60,390 nucleotides of DNA. It comes from an uncultured Bacteroidota bacterium. Its GTDB lineage: Bacteria; Bacteroidota; Bacteroidia; Chitinophagales; LD1. The translations under genes were made by a program, and so were the position numbers. Positions 50,488-59,500 of this stretch are shown piece after piece; position 1 is the stretch's first letter; every line of letters begins with the position of its first letter. Under the pieces are notes generated by a model. The model did no database searches and was not told the origin of the DNA. It was given only the letters and a program-made list of their open reading frames with translations. Location of the stretch: contig CAIXGR010000090.1 of NCBI GenBank assembly GCA_903919075.1, positions 1-60,390 of the forward strand, given 5' to 3'.

Positions 50488-50889
50488 ATGCTCTTCAAAA
50501 GATATATGTGTGTGGTGCTATGCTTGTTGCTACTTATAGCAGATAGCGGGCAGGTATTATTTGCACATACCTGTCTTAAAGCAAAGCATACATCATATAG
50601 CCTGTCAATATCAAAAGGTTGCTGCAATAATATAAACGCTACAACCGGTGCGCTTTCCTTCCGCAAAGCATCATGTTGCGAGGTTAGCTCCAAGTATGTT
50701 AAGCAATCACCAAGTACACAAAGTGGAACCGCACACGTTATAAAATTAATTCCTCACGTTTTTGCTGCTACTCAACTTTTTGAAACTATATTACCGGTTA
50801 CTTCTATTATCAACCGGTTATCTTTATCATCGTCTTCACCTACTATTAGCAAGGATGATATTCCTTTTCTGCAAGTATTTCGCTGTTAG
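50488..50889 (+). CDS. Small exported Cys-rich protein (HYC_CC_PP-like)
   Basis: A 133-residue protein with a signal peptide (about 1-27, ending LFAHTC) and, in the mature part, the order His-x-Cys (HTC), GCCNN, then SCCEV, and a C-terminal DDIPFLQVFRC. This H-C/CC/CC arrangement is that of the short Bacteroidota proteins named HYC_CC_PP, which accompany TonB receptors and HMA proteins in metal loci; the PP part is poorly conserved here. It is 61 bases upstream of the TonB receptor. It probably binds copper or a related metal in the periplasm, which is inferred from composition and context. Confidence 0.7.
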   Translation: MLFKRYMCVVLCLLLLIADSGQVLFAHTCLKAKHTSYSLSISKGCCNNINATTGALSFRKASCCEVSSKYVKQSPSTQSGTAHVIKLIPHVFAATQLFETILPVTSIINRLSLSSSSPTISKDDIPFLQVFRC

Positions 50890-50950
50890 CATTTCTCTCT
50901 TTGTATCCCCCTGTTTCAATTTTTAGCTAACAGTTTTAATTTTTTTAGAG

Positions 50951-53149
50951 ATGAGAAAGCTATTAGCCATTCTATGGCTGTCAACAATATATATTTCGTT
51001 ACAAGCGCAAATGATACATGGCTATGTAATGGAAGAAACTACTGGTAAAAAACAGCCAATTGAGAATGCCATTGTAGGTGTTATACATACCACCAAAGCG
51101 GCAACTACCGATGAAAGCGGGATGTTTATGCTGATGGATGCAAACGCCGGTACAGACACTTTAGTAGCAATGGCTTTGGGTTATAAAACAGATACTGTTT
51201 TGCCAAAAGGCGGGCCTGTGGTTACCATTTTATTAAACTCGGCAGAATTAAAACAAGTAGAGATTAATGCTAAACAAGCCACCCGTTTGGAATCAACACC
51301 CATGAATGTTGAAATAATTAATTCAGCCGATTTAGTGAAAGATGCCTGTTGCAATTTGAGTGAGAGCTTTGAAAACACTGCATCAGTTGATGTAAACTTT
51401 ACAGATGCTGTATCGGGTGCCAAAGAAATCAGGATGTTGGGGCTGGATGGAATTTATACGCAAATAATGACAGAGAACATTCCCGCCATACGTGCATTGG
51501 GTAATACCTTTGGGTTAAGCTATATACCCAGCGCCTGGATAAATTCAATACAGGTAAGCAAGGGCGCAGGCAGTGTGGTTAATGGTTATGAATCTATAAC
51601 CGGACAAATTAATGTTGAATATAAAAAGCCGCAAAGTGCCGATAAGCTATTTGTAAACCTCTACCTAAATCAGGATTTGCGCACTGAATTGAATATTGTA
51701 TCGGCAAAAAAAATAAACAGCAAGTGGAGTACGCTTACCGGTTTACACGGGCAGTACAACTGGCCTAAAATGGATTTGAATCGTGATGGATATATTGATA
51801 ATCCTTTGGTGAAAAACACTGATTTATTTAACCGCTTTACCTATATGAGCGGCAAAGTTTTCAGTTTTTGGAGCGGCATTAGCGGAAGCTTTGAGGACCG
51901 GTTGGGTGGCTCCATTAATTTCAATCCTACATTTGACAGAACAACGCAGAGCAATTGGGGCTTACGGTTAACCACCGAACGGGTAAATGCCTTTGCAAAA
52001 ACAGCATTCAATCTTCCTCATGAAAATTTTATAGGCCTTCAATATGAATATACATTCCATCACCAGGAAGGCTATGTAGGAAGGCGTAATTACGAAGGAC
52101 TTGAAAATTTTGGCTACCTAAATTTTATTTATCAGAAAACCATAGATGAGAAACATGAAGACTTGTTTAAAGCGGGCGCTTCGTTTCTTGCAGATGTCGT
52201 AAACGAGCAATTCGATACATTTTCAAGAAAGCGGACCGAACTGGTGCCTGGTATTTTTACCGAAGGTACTTTCAATTTCGGAAAGGATAAAAAAGCGACA
52301 TTGATTACCGGCTTACGTTTAGATTACCATAATTTATATGGGCCGCTTTTTTCGCCCCGCATGAATTTGAAATGGAACATTGTGCGCGATTTAAGCTTAA
52401 GAGTAAGCGGTGGTAGAGGTTACCGGGTGCCAACTATTTTTGCTGAAAACTTTGGCTTGCTAGCGAATAATAGAGCTATAACTGTTGCACCTGATTTGAA
52501 ATATGAAGTAGCATGGAATTATGGCGCTAGCCTTACTTATAAATTCTTTTTAGGTTATAGAGAAGGAACTATCAGCGTAGATTACTACCGGACAGATTTT
52601 ATACATCAGGTAGTGGTTGATATTGAGAATACCCGGCAACTTCAATTTTATAATCTTAACGGCAAATCGTTCGCCAATGCTTTGCAGGCCGAATTTAATT
52701 ACGAAGTAGTAAAAGGTTTTGATGTGAAACTGGCTTATAAATACGAACCGGTAAAGATTGATTACATAGAAGGAAGAAATACAATGCCCCTTCGCCCTAA
52801 AAATAGGGGATTAGTATCGTTGCAATACACCACTAAAAATAAACACTGGCGTTTTAATACTAGCCTAAACTGGTTCGGGCAAACAAGAATACCTGACACT
52901 TCGCCTAATGATGTGGTTAACCAACGGCCAACCACATCGCCTGATTGGCTACAGTTAAACGCCCAAATAACTTTCAAATTAAAGAAATGGGAGATATATG
53001 CAGGCGGTGAAAACCTTACAAATTTCACTCAAAAGAATGCCATTATAGCAGGCGAACAGCCATTCAGCAATCAGTTTGATGCGTCGCTAATTTGGGGGCC
53101 TTTAAGAGGGGCAATGGCCTTTATTGGAGCGCGCTTTACTTTGAAATAA
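50951..53149 (+). CDS. TonB-dependent receptor, probable copper/metal type
   Basis: A 732-residue receptor: signal peptide (1-19), carboxypeptidase-like domain (about 22-98, IHGYVMEETTGKKQPIENAIVGV), plug (about 100-225) and beta-barrel ending in GARFTLK. The plug holds the unusual pair Cys133-Cys134 in KDACCNLSESFENTASVDV, and the plug carries VSKGAGSVVNGYESITGQINVEY. Receptors with this ACCNLSESFE motif flanked by HYC_CC_PP and HMA genes are typical of a Bacteroidota copper-related locus. The Cys pair may touch the metal. The direction (uptake or export) is not certain. Confidence 0.9.
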   Translation: MRKLLAILWLSTIYISLQAQMIHGYVMEETTGKKQPIENAIVGVIHTTKAATTDESGMFMLMDANAGTDTLVAMALGYKTDTVLPKGGPVVTILLNSAELKQVEINAKQATRLESTPMNVEIINSADLVKDACCNLSESFENTASVDVNFTDAVSGAKEIRMLGLDGIYTQIMTENIPAIRALGNTFGLSYIPSAWINSIQVSKGAGSVVNGYESITGQINVEYKKPQSADKLFVNLYLNQDLRTELNIVSAKKINSKWSTLTGLHGQYNWPKMDLNRDGYIDNPLVKNTDLFNRFTYMSGKVFSFWSGISGSFEDRLGGSINFNPTFDRTTQSNWGLRLTTERVNAFAKTAFNLPHENFIGLQYEYTFHHQEGYVGRRNYEGLENFGYLNFIYQKTIDEKHEDLFKAGASFLADVVNEQFDTFSRKRTELVPGIFTEGTFNFGKDKKATLITGLRLDYHNLYGPLFSPRMNLKWNIVRDLSLRVSGGRGYRVPTIFAENFGLLANNRAITVAPDLKYEVAWNYGASLTYKFFLGYREGTISVDYYRTDFIHQVVVDIENTRQLQFYNLNGKSFANALQAEFNYEVVKGFDVKLAYKYEPVKIDYIEGRNTMPLRPKNRGLVSLQYTTKNKHWRFNTSLNWFGQTRIPDTSPNDVVNQRPTTSPDWLQLNAQITFKLKKWEIYAGGENLTNFTQKNAIIAGEQPFSNQFDASLIWGPLRGAMAFIGARFTLK

Positions 53150-53178
53150 ATACAATATCTTTGAAACCAATTCGTAAT

Positions 53179-53186
53179 TATATTTG
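53179..53186 (+). promoter_or_regulatory. -7 promoter box of the HMA protein gene
   Basis: TATATTTG, a perfect -7 match 29 bases before the ATG at 53215. A second TAnnTTTG (TATCTTTG, 53156-53163) lies just upstream. They suggest the HMA gene can be transcribed independently of the receptor. Confidence 0.4.
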
Positions 53187-53214
53187 TTGTATCACCATAA
53201 AAAACTAAAGTAAC

Positions 53215-53580
53215 ATGAGAACTCAATTAAAATCTTTTGTATGTGCAGCGGTGCTCATTTCATTTTTATCTATCGGCGTAAAAGCTGCAGTAAAAACTAA
53301 AAGCGAAACTGTTGTAATTCAAACTTCAGCCATTTGCGAATCATGCAAGGCGAGAATTGAAAAAGCATTAAAATCGACCGATGGCGTTCAAACTGCTTCG
53401 CTAAATTTAAGCGACAAGAAAGTTAAAGTAAAGTTTGACCCAGAGAAAACCTCTGCAGATAAAATCAGAACCGTTATCTCTGATATAGGCTACGATGCTG
53501 ATAACGTGAAGAAAAGTGAAGGCGGATATGGTAAACTACCACATTGCTGCCAAAAGCCAGACAAGGCGGATATGCATTGA
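53215..53580 (+). CDS. Exported heavy-metal-associated (HMA) protein
   Basis: A 121-residue protein with a signal peptide or N-terminal anchor (1-25, GVKAA), an HMA fold (about 31-100) with the metal-binding CESC at residues 41-44 and VQTASLNLSDKKVKVKFDPEKTSADKIRTVISDIGYDA, and a His/Cys-rich tail PHCCQKPDKADMH. HMA proteins bind Cu(I) and pass it on. The export signal places it in the periplasm, unlike CopZ. It is the last gene of the copper-like unit and converges with the retropepsin-like gene; a hairpin formed by an inverted duplication lies between the two. Confidence 0.9.
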   Translation: MRTQLKSFVCAAVLISFLSIGVKAAVKTKSETVVIQTSAICESCKARIEKALKSTDGVQTASLNLSDKKVKVKFDPEKTSADKIRTVISDIGYDADNVKKSEGGYGKLPHCCQKPDKADMH

Positions 53581-53601
53581 TTTAAATAAGAATTGACTAG
53601 T

Positions 53602-53658
53602 AAATGGTCATTGATTACGGCAAAACAATTTTACTATCGCCGTAGTCAATGACCATTT
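53602..53658. repeat. 20-nt inverted duplication forming a hairpin between convergent genes
   Basis: Arms at 53602-53621 and 53639-53658 are complementary over 20 positions with one mismatch, separated by a 17-base loop. The right arm is coding sequence near the 3' end of the retropepsin-like gene (peptide MVIDYG). The left arm, which includes that gene's stop, reads the same six residues in the opposite direction with one synonymous change. A T-rich run follows on the plus strand, so the hairpin can act as a terminator for the HMA gene. Confidence 0.75.
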
Positions 53659-54046
53659 TATATTTTACCATTAAGTCGGAACCAAGTATGCCGCTAATTT
53701 TGGGTCTCTTTAAATTAGCATAAAGTTGGTTTACATGGCTAAGGTCAATAGCTGCAACCTTATAATTATTGATTTTCCGTTTGCCAATTTGCAGTTCCTT
53801 TATTTTTCCGAAATGAGATTCGGCAGTTGAACTATGCAGGCCGTGGGTACCTTCTTTAATAGTTGTCAGATTTTTCTTGCCAAAATTCTTTTCGAAATAC
53901 CCTTTATCAATAACCGACGACGAAGCGCCGGTATCAATTAAAAAACGACAACTTTTTCCGTTCACTTTAAGGTTAAAGAAAATATGATACCCGCCTTTAC
54001 CTAATTCGAGAAGCAATATTTTAACTGCGTTTTCTTTCTTTTTCAT
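53615..54046 (-). CDS. Retropepsin-like aspartic protease domain protein
   Basis: A 143-residue protein with a single aspartic-protease motif CRFLIDTGASSSVIDKGYF (Asp38-Thr39-Gly40), a flap-like segment around HGLHSSTAESHFGK and the second hydrophobic-Gly motif ISGILGSDLMVKYKMVIDYG. One D-T-G per chain means the active form would be a homodimer, as in retroviral proteases and bacterial relatives. There is no signal peptide, so it is cytosolic. The substrate is unknown. Its 3' end is copied inverted just after the stop (53602-53658). Confidence 0.85.
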   Translation of the reverse strand: MKKKENAVKILLLELGKGGYHIFFNLKVNGKSCRFLIDTGASSSVIDKGYFEKNFGKKNLTTIKEGTHGLHSSTAESHFGKIKELQIGKRKINNYKVAAIDLSHVNQLYANLKRPKISGILGSDLMVKYKMVIDYGDSKIVLP

Positions 54047-54057
54047 ACTCCAAAAAT

Positions 54058-54084
54058 AAAAAAGCCTTCGGTTGAATGAAGGCT
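54058..54084 (-). terminator. Intrinsic terminator of the mdh transcript
   Basis: On the minus strand the stem AGCCTTC / GAAGGCT (54063-54084) is followed by five T. It lies 33 bases past the mdh stop at 54117 and before the retropepsin-like gene. Confidence 0.85.
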
Positions 54085-54116
54085 CCTTTGTTTAGCTTAT
54101 CTATTTCATAATATTA

Positions 54117-55052
54117 TTAAATCGACAGCGTAGCAAGAACGTTATTCATGCTTCTAACCGCCTCAGCACTTTTGTTGAACAGGTCTTGTTCTTCAGCATT
54201 TAGCTTGTAGTCAATTATTCTTTCCCATCCGGTTTTGCCAATTACCACAGGCACACCCAGGCATATATCTTTTTGTCCGTATTCGCCATCTAACGAAACA
54301 CAACAAGGGAAAACCTTCTTCTCATCGCGCACAATGCTTTCTACTAAAGCTGCCGCACATGCACCAGGCGCATACCATGCTGAGGTTCCTATTAATTTTG
54401 TAAGGGTTGCACCGCCTATCATAGTATCGGCCGAAACTTTTTTCAACTCCTCCGCTCCCATTAACCCACTTACATAATAGCCATTCAGTGTTGCCAAACG
54501 GGTAAGTGGTATCATGGTAGTATCGCCATGTCCGCCTACAACCACTGCATGAAGATCGGCAGGTGAACATTTTAATGCCTCGCTTAAATAATATTTAAAA
54601 CGTGAGCTATCTAATATGCCGCCCATACCAATAATGCGGTTTTTAGGAAGGCCGCTTGATTTAAGGGTAAGGTAGGTCATAGTATCCATAGGGTTACTAA
54701 TAACCACAATAATGGCATTTGGCGAATGCTTAAGAATATTCTCGGTTACACCTTTTACAATAGATGCATTAGTGCCAATCAACTCCTCGCGGGTCATACC
54801 GGGTTTCCGTGGAATGCCCGAGGTAATAACAACAACATCACTCTGCGCAGTTTTCGAATAGTCGTTAGTCGAGCCGGTTATTTTAGTATCGAAATCAAGC
54901 AAGGCTGCCGTTTGGTTCATATCCATTGCTTTACCTTCAGCCAAGCCTTCCTTTATATCCAGAAGAACTAATTCATGGCAAAGCTGTTTGCGGGCAATGT
55001 TATCGGCTACTGTGGCACCTACTGCACCTGCGCCTACTACTGTTATTTTCAT
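54117..55052 (-). CDS. mdh: Malate dehydrogenase (LDH-like family)
   Basis: A 311-residue enzyme. It has the NAD motif VVGAGAVGATVADNI, specificity loop GIPRKPGMTREEL (Arg in the position that marks MDH), NPMDTMTYL, and the catalytic VVGGHGDTTMIPL. It oxidises malate to oxaloacetate in the citric-acid cycle. The ATG at 55052 is used because MKITVVGAGAVGA is the family start; the frame continues upstream to 55115 but that part is intergenic. It ends in a good terminator, so it is monocistronic. Confidence 0.96.
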   Translation of the reverse strand: MKITVVGAGAVGATVADNIARKQLCHELVLLDIKEGLAEGKAMDMNQTAALLDFDTKITGSTNDYSKTAQSDVVVITSGIPRKPGMTREELIGTNASIVKGVTENILKHSPNAIIVVISNPMDTMTYLTLKSSGLPKNRIIGMGGILDSSRFKYYLSEALKCSPADLHAVVVGGHGDTTMIPLTRLATLNGYYVSGLMGAEELKKVSADTMIGGATLTKLIGTSAWYAPGACAAALVESIVRDEKKVFPCCVSLDGEYGQKDICLGVPVVIGKTGWERIIDYKLNAEEQDLFNKSAEAVRSMNNVLATLSI

Positions 55053-55214
55053 ATTAGTTGATTTACTGTTTTTTAAAATGCGGTGCAAACATAGGCTAAA
55101 AACAAAATTCTGCAAATGATAATTATCAAGAGTTTACAGCCAGTTGTATATGAAATTCGAAAAAAGCCAATTGCTTTTATTTTCTTCGTCATGCACAAGC
55201 AAAAATTCACCAAT

Positions 55215-56519
55215 ATGCTTACACGTAAAAACTTCATTCAACATACCGCTTTTGCAACTGCAGGGCTTTCATTGTTTGAACTTACACAACCAGCCAAAGC
55301 GGCAGAATTAAAGATTCACCTTGAAAGAATAGCTGGCCTGGAAGCCAACAATGCCGCTAAGGATGAGGAGTTTTGGGGCTGGGTGCGCGAACAGTATACC
55401 ACCTCGCCCACCATTACCAACTTTAACAATGGCGGAGTAAGCCCCCAACCCAAGCAGGTGCAGGATGCGCATATTCGTAACTACCAGTATTGCAACGAGG
55501 CACCCTCGTATTTTATGTGGCGGCAGTTAGATTTGGGGCGTGAACCACTACGCGCAAAGTTAGCCGAACTGGCAGGCTGTTCGCCCGAAGAAGTAGCCAT
55601 TAACCGAAATACTACCGAGGGGTTGAACAGCATTATTTTTGGTTTGAATTTGAAAGCCGGTGATGAGGTGGTAATAAGCAATTTCGATTACCCCAACATG
55701 GTAAACGCCTGGCACCAGCGCGAAAAAAGAGAGGGCATTAAACTGAATATTGTAAAGCTTGACTTGCCCATTGAAAACGATGAAGTTTTTGTCGAAAAAT
55801 TTGAAAAGGCGATTACCTCAAAAACAAAGGTGGTTCATATAACCCACGTTATTAACTGGACCGGTCAAATTTTACCGGTGCGCAAAATTGCCGACATGGC
55901 CCATAAAAAAGGCTGCGAAGTAATAGTTGACGGCGCACATAGCTTCGCCCATTTAAACTTTAAAATATCCGATTTAGGTTGCGACTATTTCGCTACATCA
56001 TTACACAAATGGCTGTGCGCCCCGTTTGGCACCGGTATGATGTTTGTAAAGAAAGAAAAGATTAAAAACATATGGCCCCTACTTTCAGCACCGGAACCGG
56101 AGAGCGATGATATCCGGAAATTTGAAGGATTGGGCACAAGGTCCTTCCCTGCCGAGATGGCAATAGCCAACGCCATAGATTTTCATTTACTGATAGGCAG
56201 CGAACGAAAAGAAGCAAGATTAAGATATTTAAAAAACCGGTGGAGCGAAATGGCAAAAACCATTAGCAAAGTGCAATTGTTCACCTCACTAAAACCCGAA
56301 TACAGCTGCGCCATAGCCAACTTTGCCATTGAAGGCTGGAAACCCGAAGACATTGATGCCAAGCTTTTCGAAAAATGGAAAATACACGTAACCACCATTA
56401 ACCACGAAAATGTGCATGGAGTAAGAGTAACCCCGCATGTTTACACCAGCTTAAAAGATGTTGACCTACTGGCCAAAGCCATTATTGAGATAACCGGTAT
56501 GGAGCCTCCGAAAAAATAG
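55215..56519 (+). CDS. Class V aminotransferase-fold PLP enzyme, apparently exported
   Basis: A 434-residue protein of fold type I. The catalytic Lys265 is in YFATSLHKWLCAPFGTG and the PLP-binding Asp239 in VIVDGAHSFAHLN; NRNTTEGLNSIIFGL and THVINWTGQILPV support the isopenicillin-N-epimerase-like/class V subgroup. The N-terminus TRKNFIQHTAFATAGLSLFELTQPAKAAE looks like a Tat-type export signal with a single arginine and an Ala-rich cleavage site. An exported PLP enzyme is uncommon but is known for this subgroup in Bacteroidota. The ATG at 55215 fits the signal; 55191 and 55116 are alternatives. The substrate is unknown. It converges with the NHL gene, 13 bases away. Confidence 0.85.
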   Translation: MLTRKNFIQHTAFATAGLSLFELTQPAKAAELKIHLERIAGLEANNAAKDEEFWGWVREQYTTSPTITNFNNGGVSPQPKQVQDAHIRNYQYCNEAPSYFMWRQLDLGREPLRAKLAELAGCSPEEVAINRNTTEGLNSIIFGLNLKAGDEVVISNFDYPNMVNAWHQREKREGIKLNIVKLDLPIENDEVFVEKFEKAITSKTKVVHITHVINWTGQILPVRKIADMAHKKGCEVIVDGAHSFAHLNFKISDLGCDYFATSLHKWLCAPFGTGMMFVKKEKIKNIWPLLSAPEPESDDIRKFEGLGTRSFPAEMAIANAIDFHLLIGSERKEARLRYLKNRWSEMAKTISKVQLFTSLKPEYSCAIANFAIEGWKPEDIDAKLFEKWKIHVTTINHENVHGVRVTPHVYTSLKDVDLLAKAIIEITGMEPPKK

Positions 56520-56532
56520 TTACGCACTAAAA

Positions 56533-59500
56533 CTATTCTACAACCAACTTACCATAAGCCACCTGCTTACCGGTAACCGAAATGCGGTATAGATAAATAC
56601 CACCCGACAAATCGCTGCGCTGCAATTGAAATTGGTTAGTTTGTATTAAAGGCATTTGCCTTAATAACCTACCGGTTAAATCAAATAACTCGAAATCGAA
56701 TTTTTGGTTGATACCGGAAACTATAATATTAGTTTGGTCATTAAACGGATTCGGGAAGGCTTTAACCGAAATTCCCGGCCCGTTGCTTACTTCAAATACA
56801 AAGGTCGGAGTAGCAATAGTATCGGTTACGGTATTGGTAACCACCGGTGTGTTATAATCGAAATAAATAGAGGCGGTATTGCTGATTGCAGAGCCAAAAG
56901 GCAAGTTTTTTCTTTGCTGTACCGAGAATGTAATAAAGCCTTTACTGCCTGATGGATTAGTAGTGCTATCTACCAAACGATACGGATTAAATACCCACGT
57001 AAGAATCCCCTTCCCCGATACTTTAAAATCGGAATATGTATAGCTTGATGCCAGATTGCGCACCGTAGCCGGGTCGAGATTAGGCGACAGTGTATCGGTT
57101 ACAATAATAAAATGCGTGGAATCGGTACCGGTGTTTTGAAAGTGGATGGAGTAGGTAAGTATGGAATCATCAGCGGTAATATTTCCGGCGGGTTCTACGT
57201 CCTTTTCATTCGGGTCGTGCGAACCGGTAACTATTTCTGAAAAGTATAAATGATTGTTGGAAGTGTCGCAATCACCATCATATGGATAAATCCAAAACTT
57301 ACTCTGCAATTGATAATCAAGAGAAAGTGTTGAGGGCACATTGAAACGAATTTTCTTTATAAGGTTAAAGTTTACATTATTAAAATCGTTTGTCGTCCAC
57401 GTAATAGAATCTGCAGTAGGGCTATAAGTAGTATAAGGCGTTTCTGAGCTTAAAAAAACAAGGTTCGAATCGTATTTAAATGCAACTGTTATAGGACCTG
57501 TTAAAGGGCCCGGCGCCAGATTACGACTATAAATCCAATATTCCTTTTCAAAGCCCGGATTGGCAGAGTAGCAACCTGCACGTAATTCCAAGTCGAAACC
57601 TGTAACGTTGGTATATGCAAAATCGTTGTTCAAAGAACTATCCCCAAGCACGGGTAAATAAATAGCCGAATCCCAATTACCGCATGGTGCTAAATCGCCG
57701 CATGTAATAAACGGACTAATAATACCAAGCGTATCAGTTCCTATATCAGTAATTTCAATAGAATAATGTCCATTATGGTCAGTATATCCGTAATAATAGT
57801 TACCATTTGAAGATTTTATAACAACGAAAATCTCATTCAATCCCTGTTCTCCTGCATCAAAAACACAATTGTTATTAGTATCAATAAAAACCCTTCCCTC
57901 AATAACACTATTACATGCAGCAGATAGAAGTGCGTTGCCTGTTGCAGTACAGCCCGAAGAATCAGTTACAGTAACTACATAATTATTTGCATTAAGCGGG
58001 TGAATTATAGCAGCGCTATCCCCATCACTCCAAGCGTAGTTATAGGGTGGCGTTCCACCGGTTACAGTGCTGCTAATTGTCCCGCCAGTATTACAATTGA
58101 TATTAGTATGTTCTAGATAAACGTAATAATCAGAACTTGTAAGCGTAGGGCTAAGCGTATCCTTAAATGTTGCTGAACAAAAGTAAGCATCGCTTACCAA
58201 AAGCGTATGTGCCCCTGCGGCGGCATTAAAAAGTGTATCTGAGTTTGAACCATCATTCCATAATAAGGTATAGGGTGGCGTACTGCCACTAACCGAAACT
58301 ATAATTTCACCATTACTTAACCCCGGGCAGCCTGGTTGTATAAATCCCACACGGGTTATTAATACCGGGTTAGGGTTTAATACAGTATCAAAAACTATTG
58401 ATTGGCATCCATTGGAATCAATAACTGAAATAGTATGTTGCCCGGCTTGCGTGTAATAATGTTGCTGAGGAGAATATCCCGAAGAAGAATCGCTATTGCC
58501 CCATTTAAAAGCAAATGGTGGCGTACCGCCCACAACTGTTATGGTAGTAGTATCTCGCCCACTCGCACAACTAATTAGGGTATTTGAAATAGCAAACTGC
58601 ATGTTATTTGAAGCGCCTACCTCATAGGCAACCGATGCTGTAGCCGTATGCTGTGCAGCATCGGTTACAGTAACAGAAAACGATGAATTTTGCGAGAGAT
58701 TTACTGAAGGGTTTTGACATGTATAGCAATTCAACGTATCGCTATTTGAATGCCAAACATAATAATACGGAGGTATGCCTCCTATTGTTGCTGGCATTAA
58801 AGCAATATTGCTGCCGGAACATGCTATTTGATTCGCACCAATGTTTATTGATAAAGGAATTGCAGATATCTTGCGGATACAGTCATAATTTTCTACTGCA
58901 ACATAAACATTCCCGTGCGAATCTACCACCGCTCCGTGGGCTACGCCGAGTTTGGCTGAATCAGCCGGTCCACCATCCCCCCCATACCCTTCTTGGCCAT
59001 TTCCTGCAAAAGTGGTGATAATTCCTGTTGTAGCATTTACTTTACGAATGCGGTGATTCAACCCATCTGCAATGTAAACATTACGAGAAACATCTAGTGC
59101 GATGCCAAGAGGCTCGTATAGTTTAGCGGAAATAGCTGGTCCACCATCCCCGGAATAACCTCCATTTGACGTACCCGCACCATAGCCATTACCAGCAATA
59201 GTGGTGATAGTGCCAGAAGATGAACCTACTTTCCGGATAACATTATTATAGCAATCCGAAAAATAAACGTTGCCAGAATCATCTAGGGCCACGACCAAAG
59301 GATGATTGAGTTTGGCTAAATTGGCAGGCCCTCCATCGCCCGAATATCCCCCACTATCGGTACCTGCATGGAAACCATTACCTATGATAGTAGTGATAAT
59401 ACCAGTTGATACAATAATCTTTCTAATTACATTATTTCCAAAGTCAGCTATATAGATATTACCAGCAGTATCTATAGCAACCGAGGTTGGCCTACGGAAT

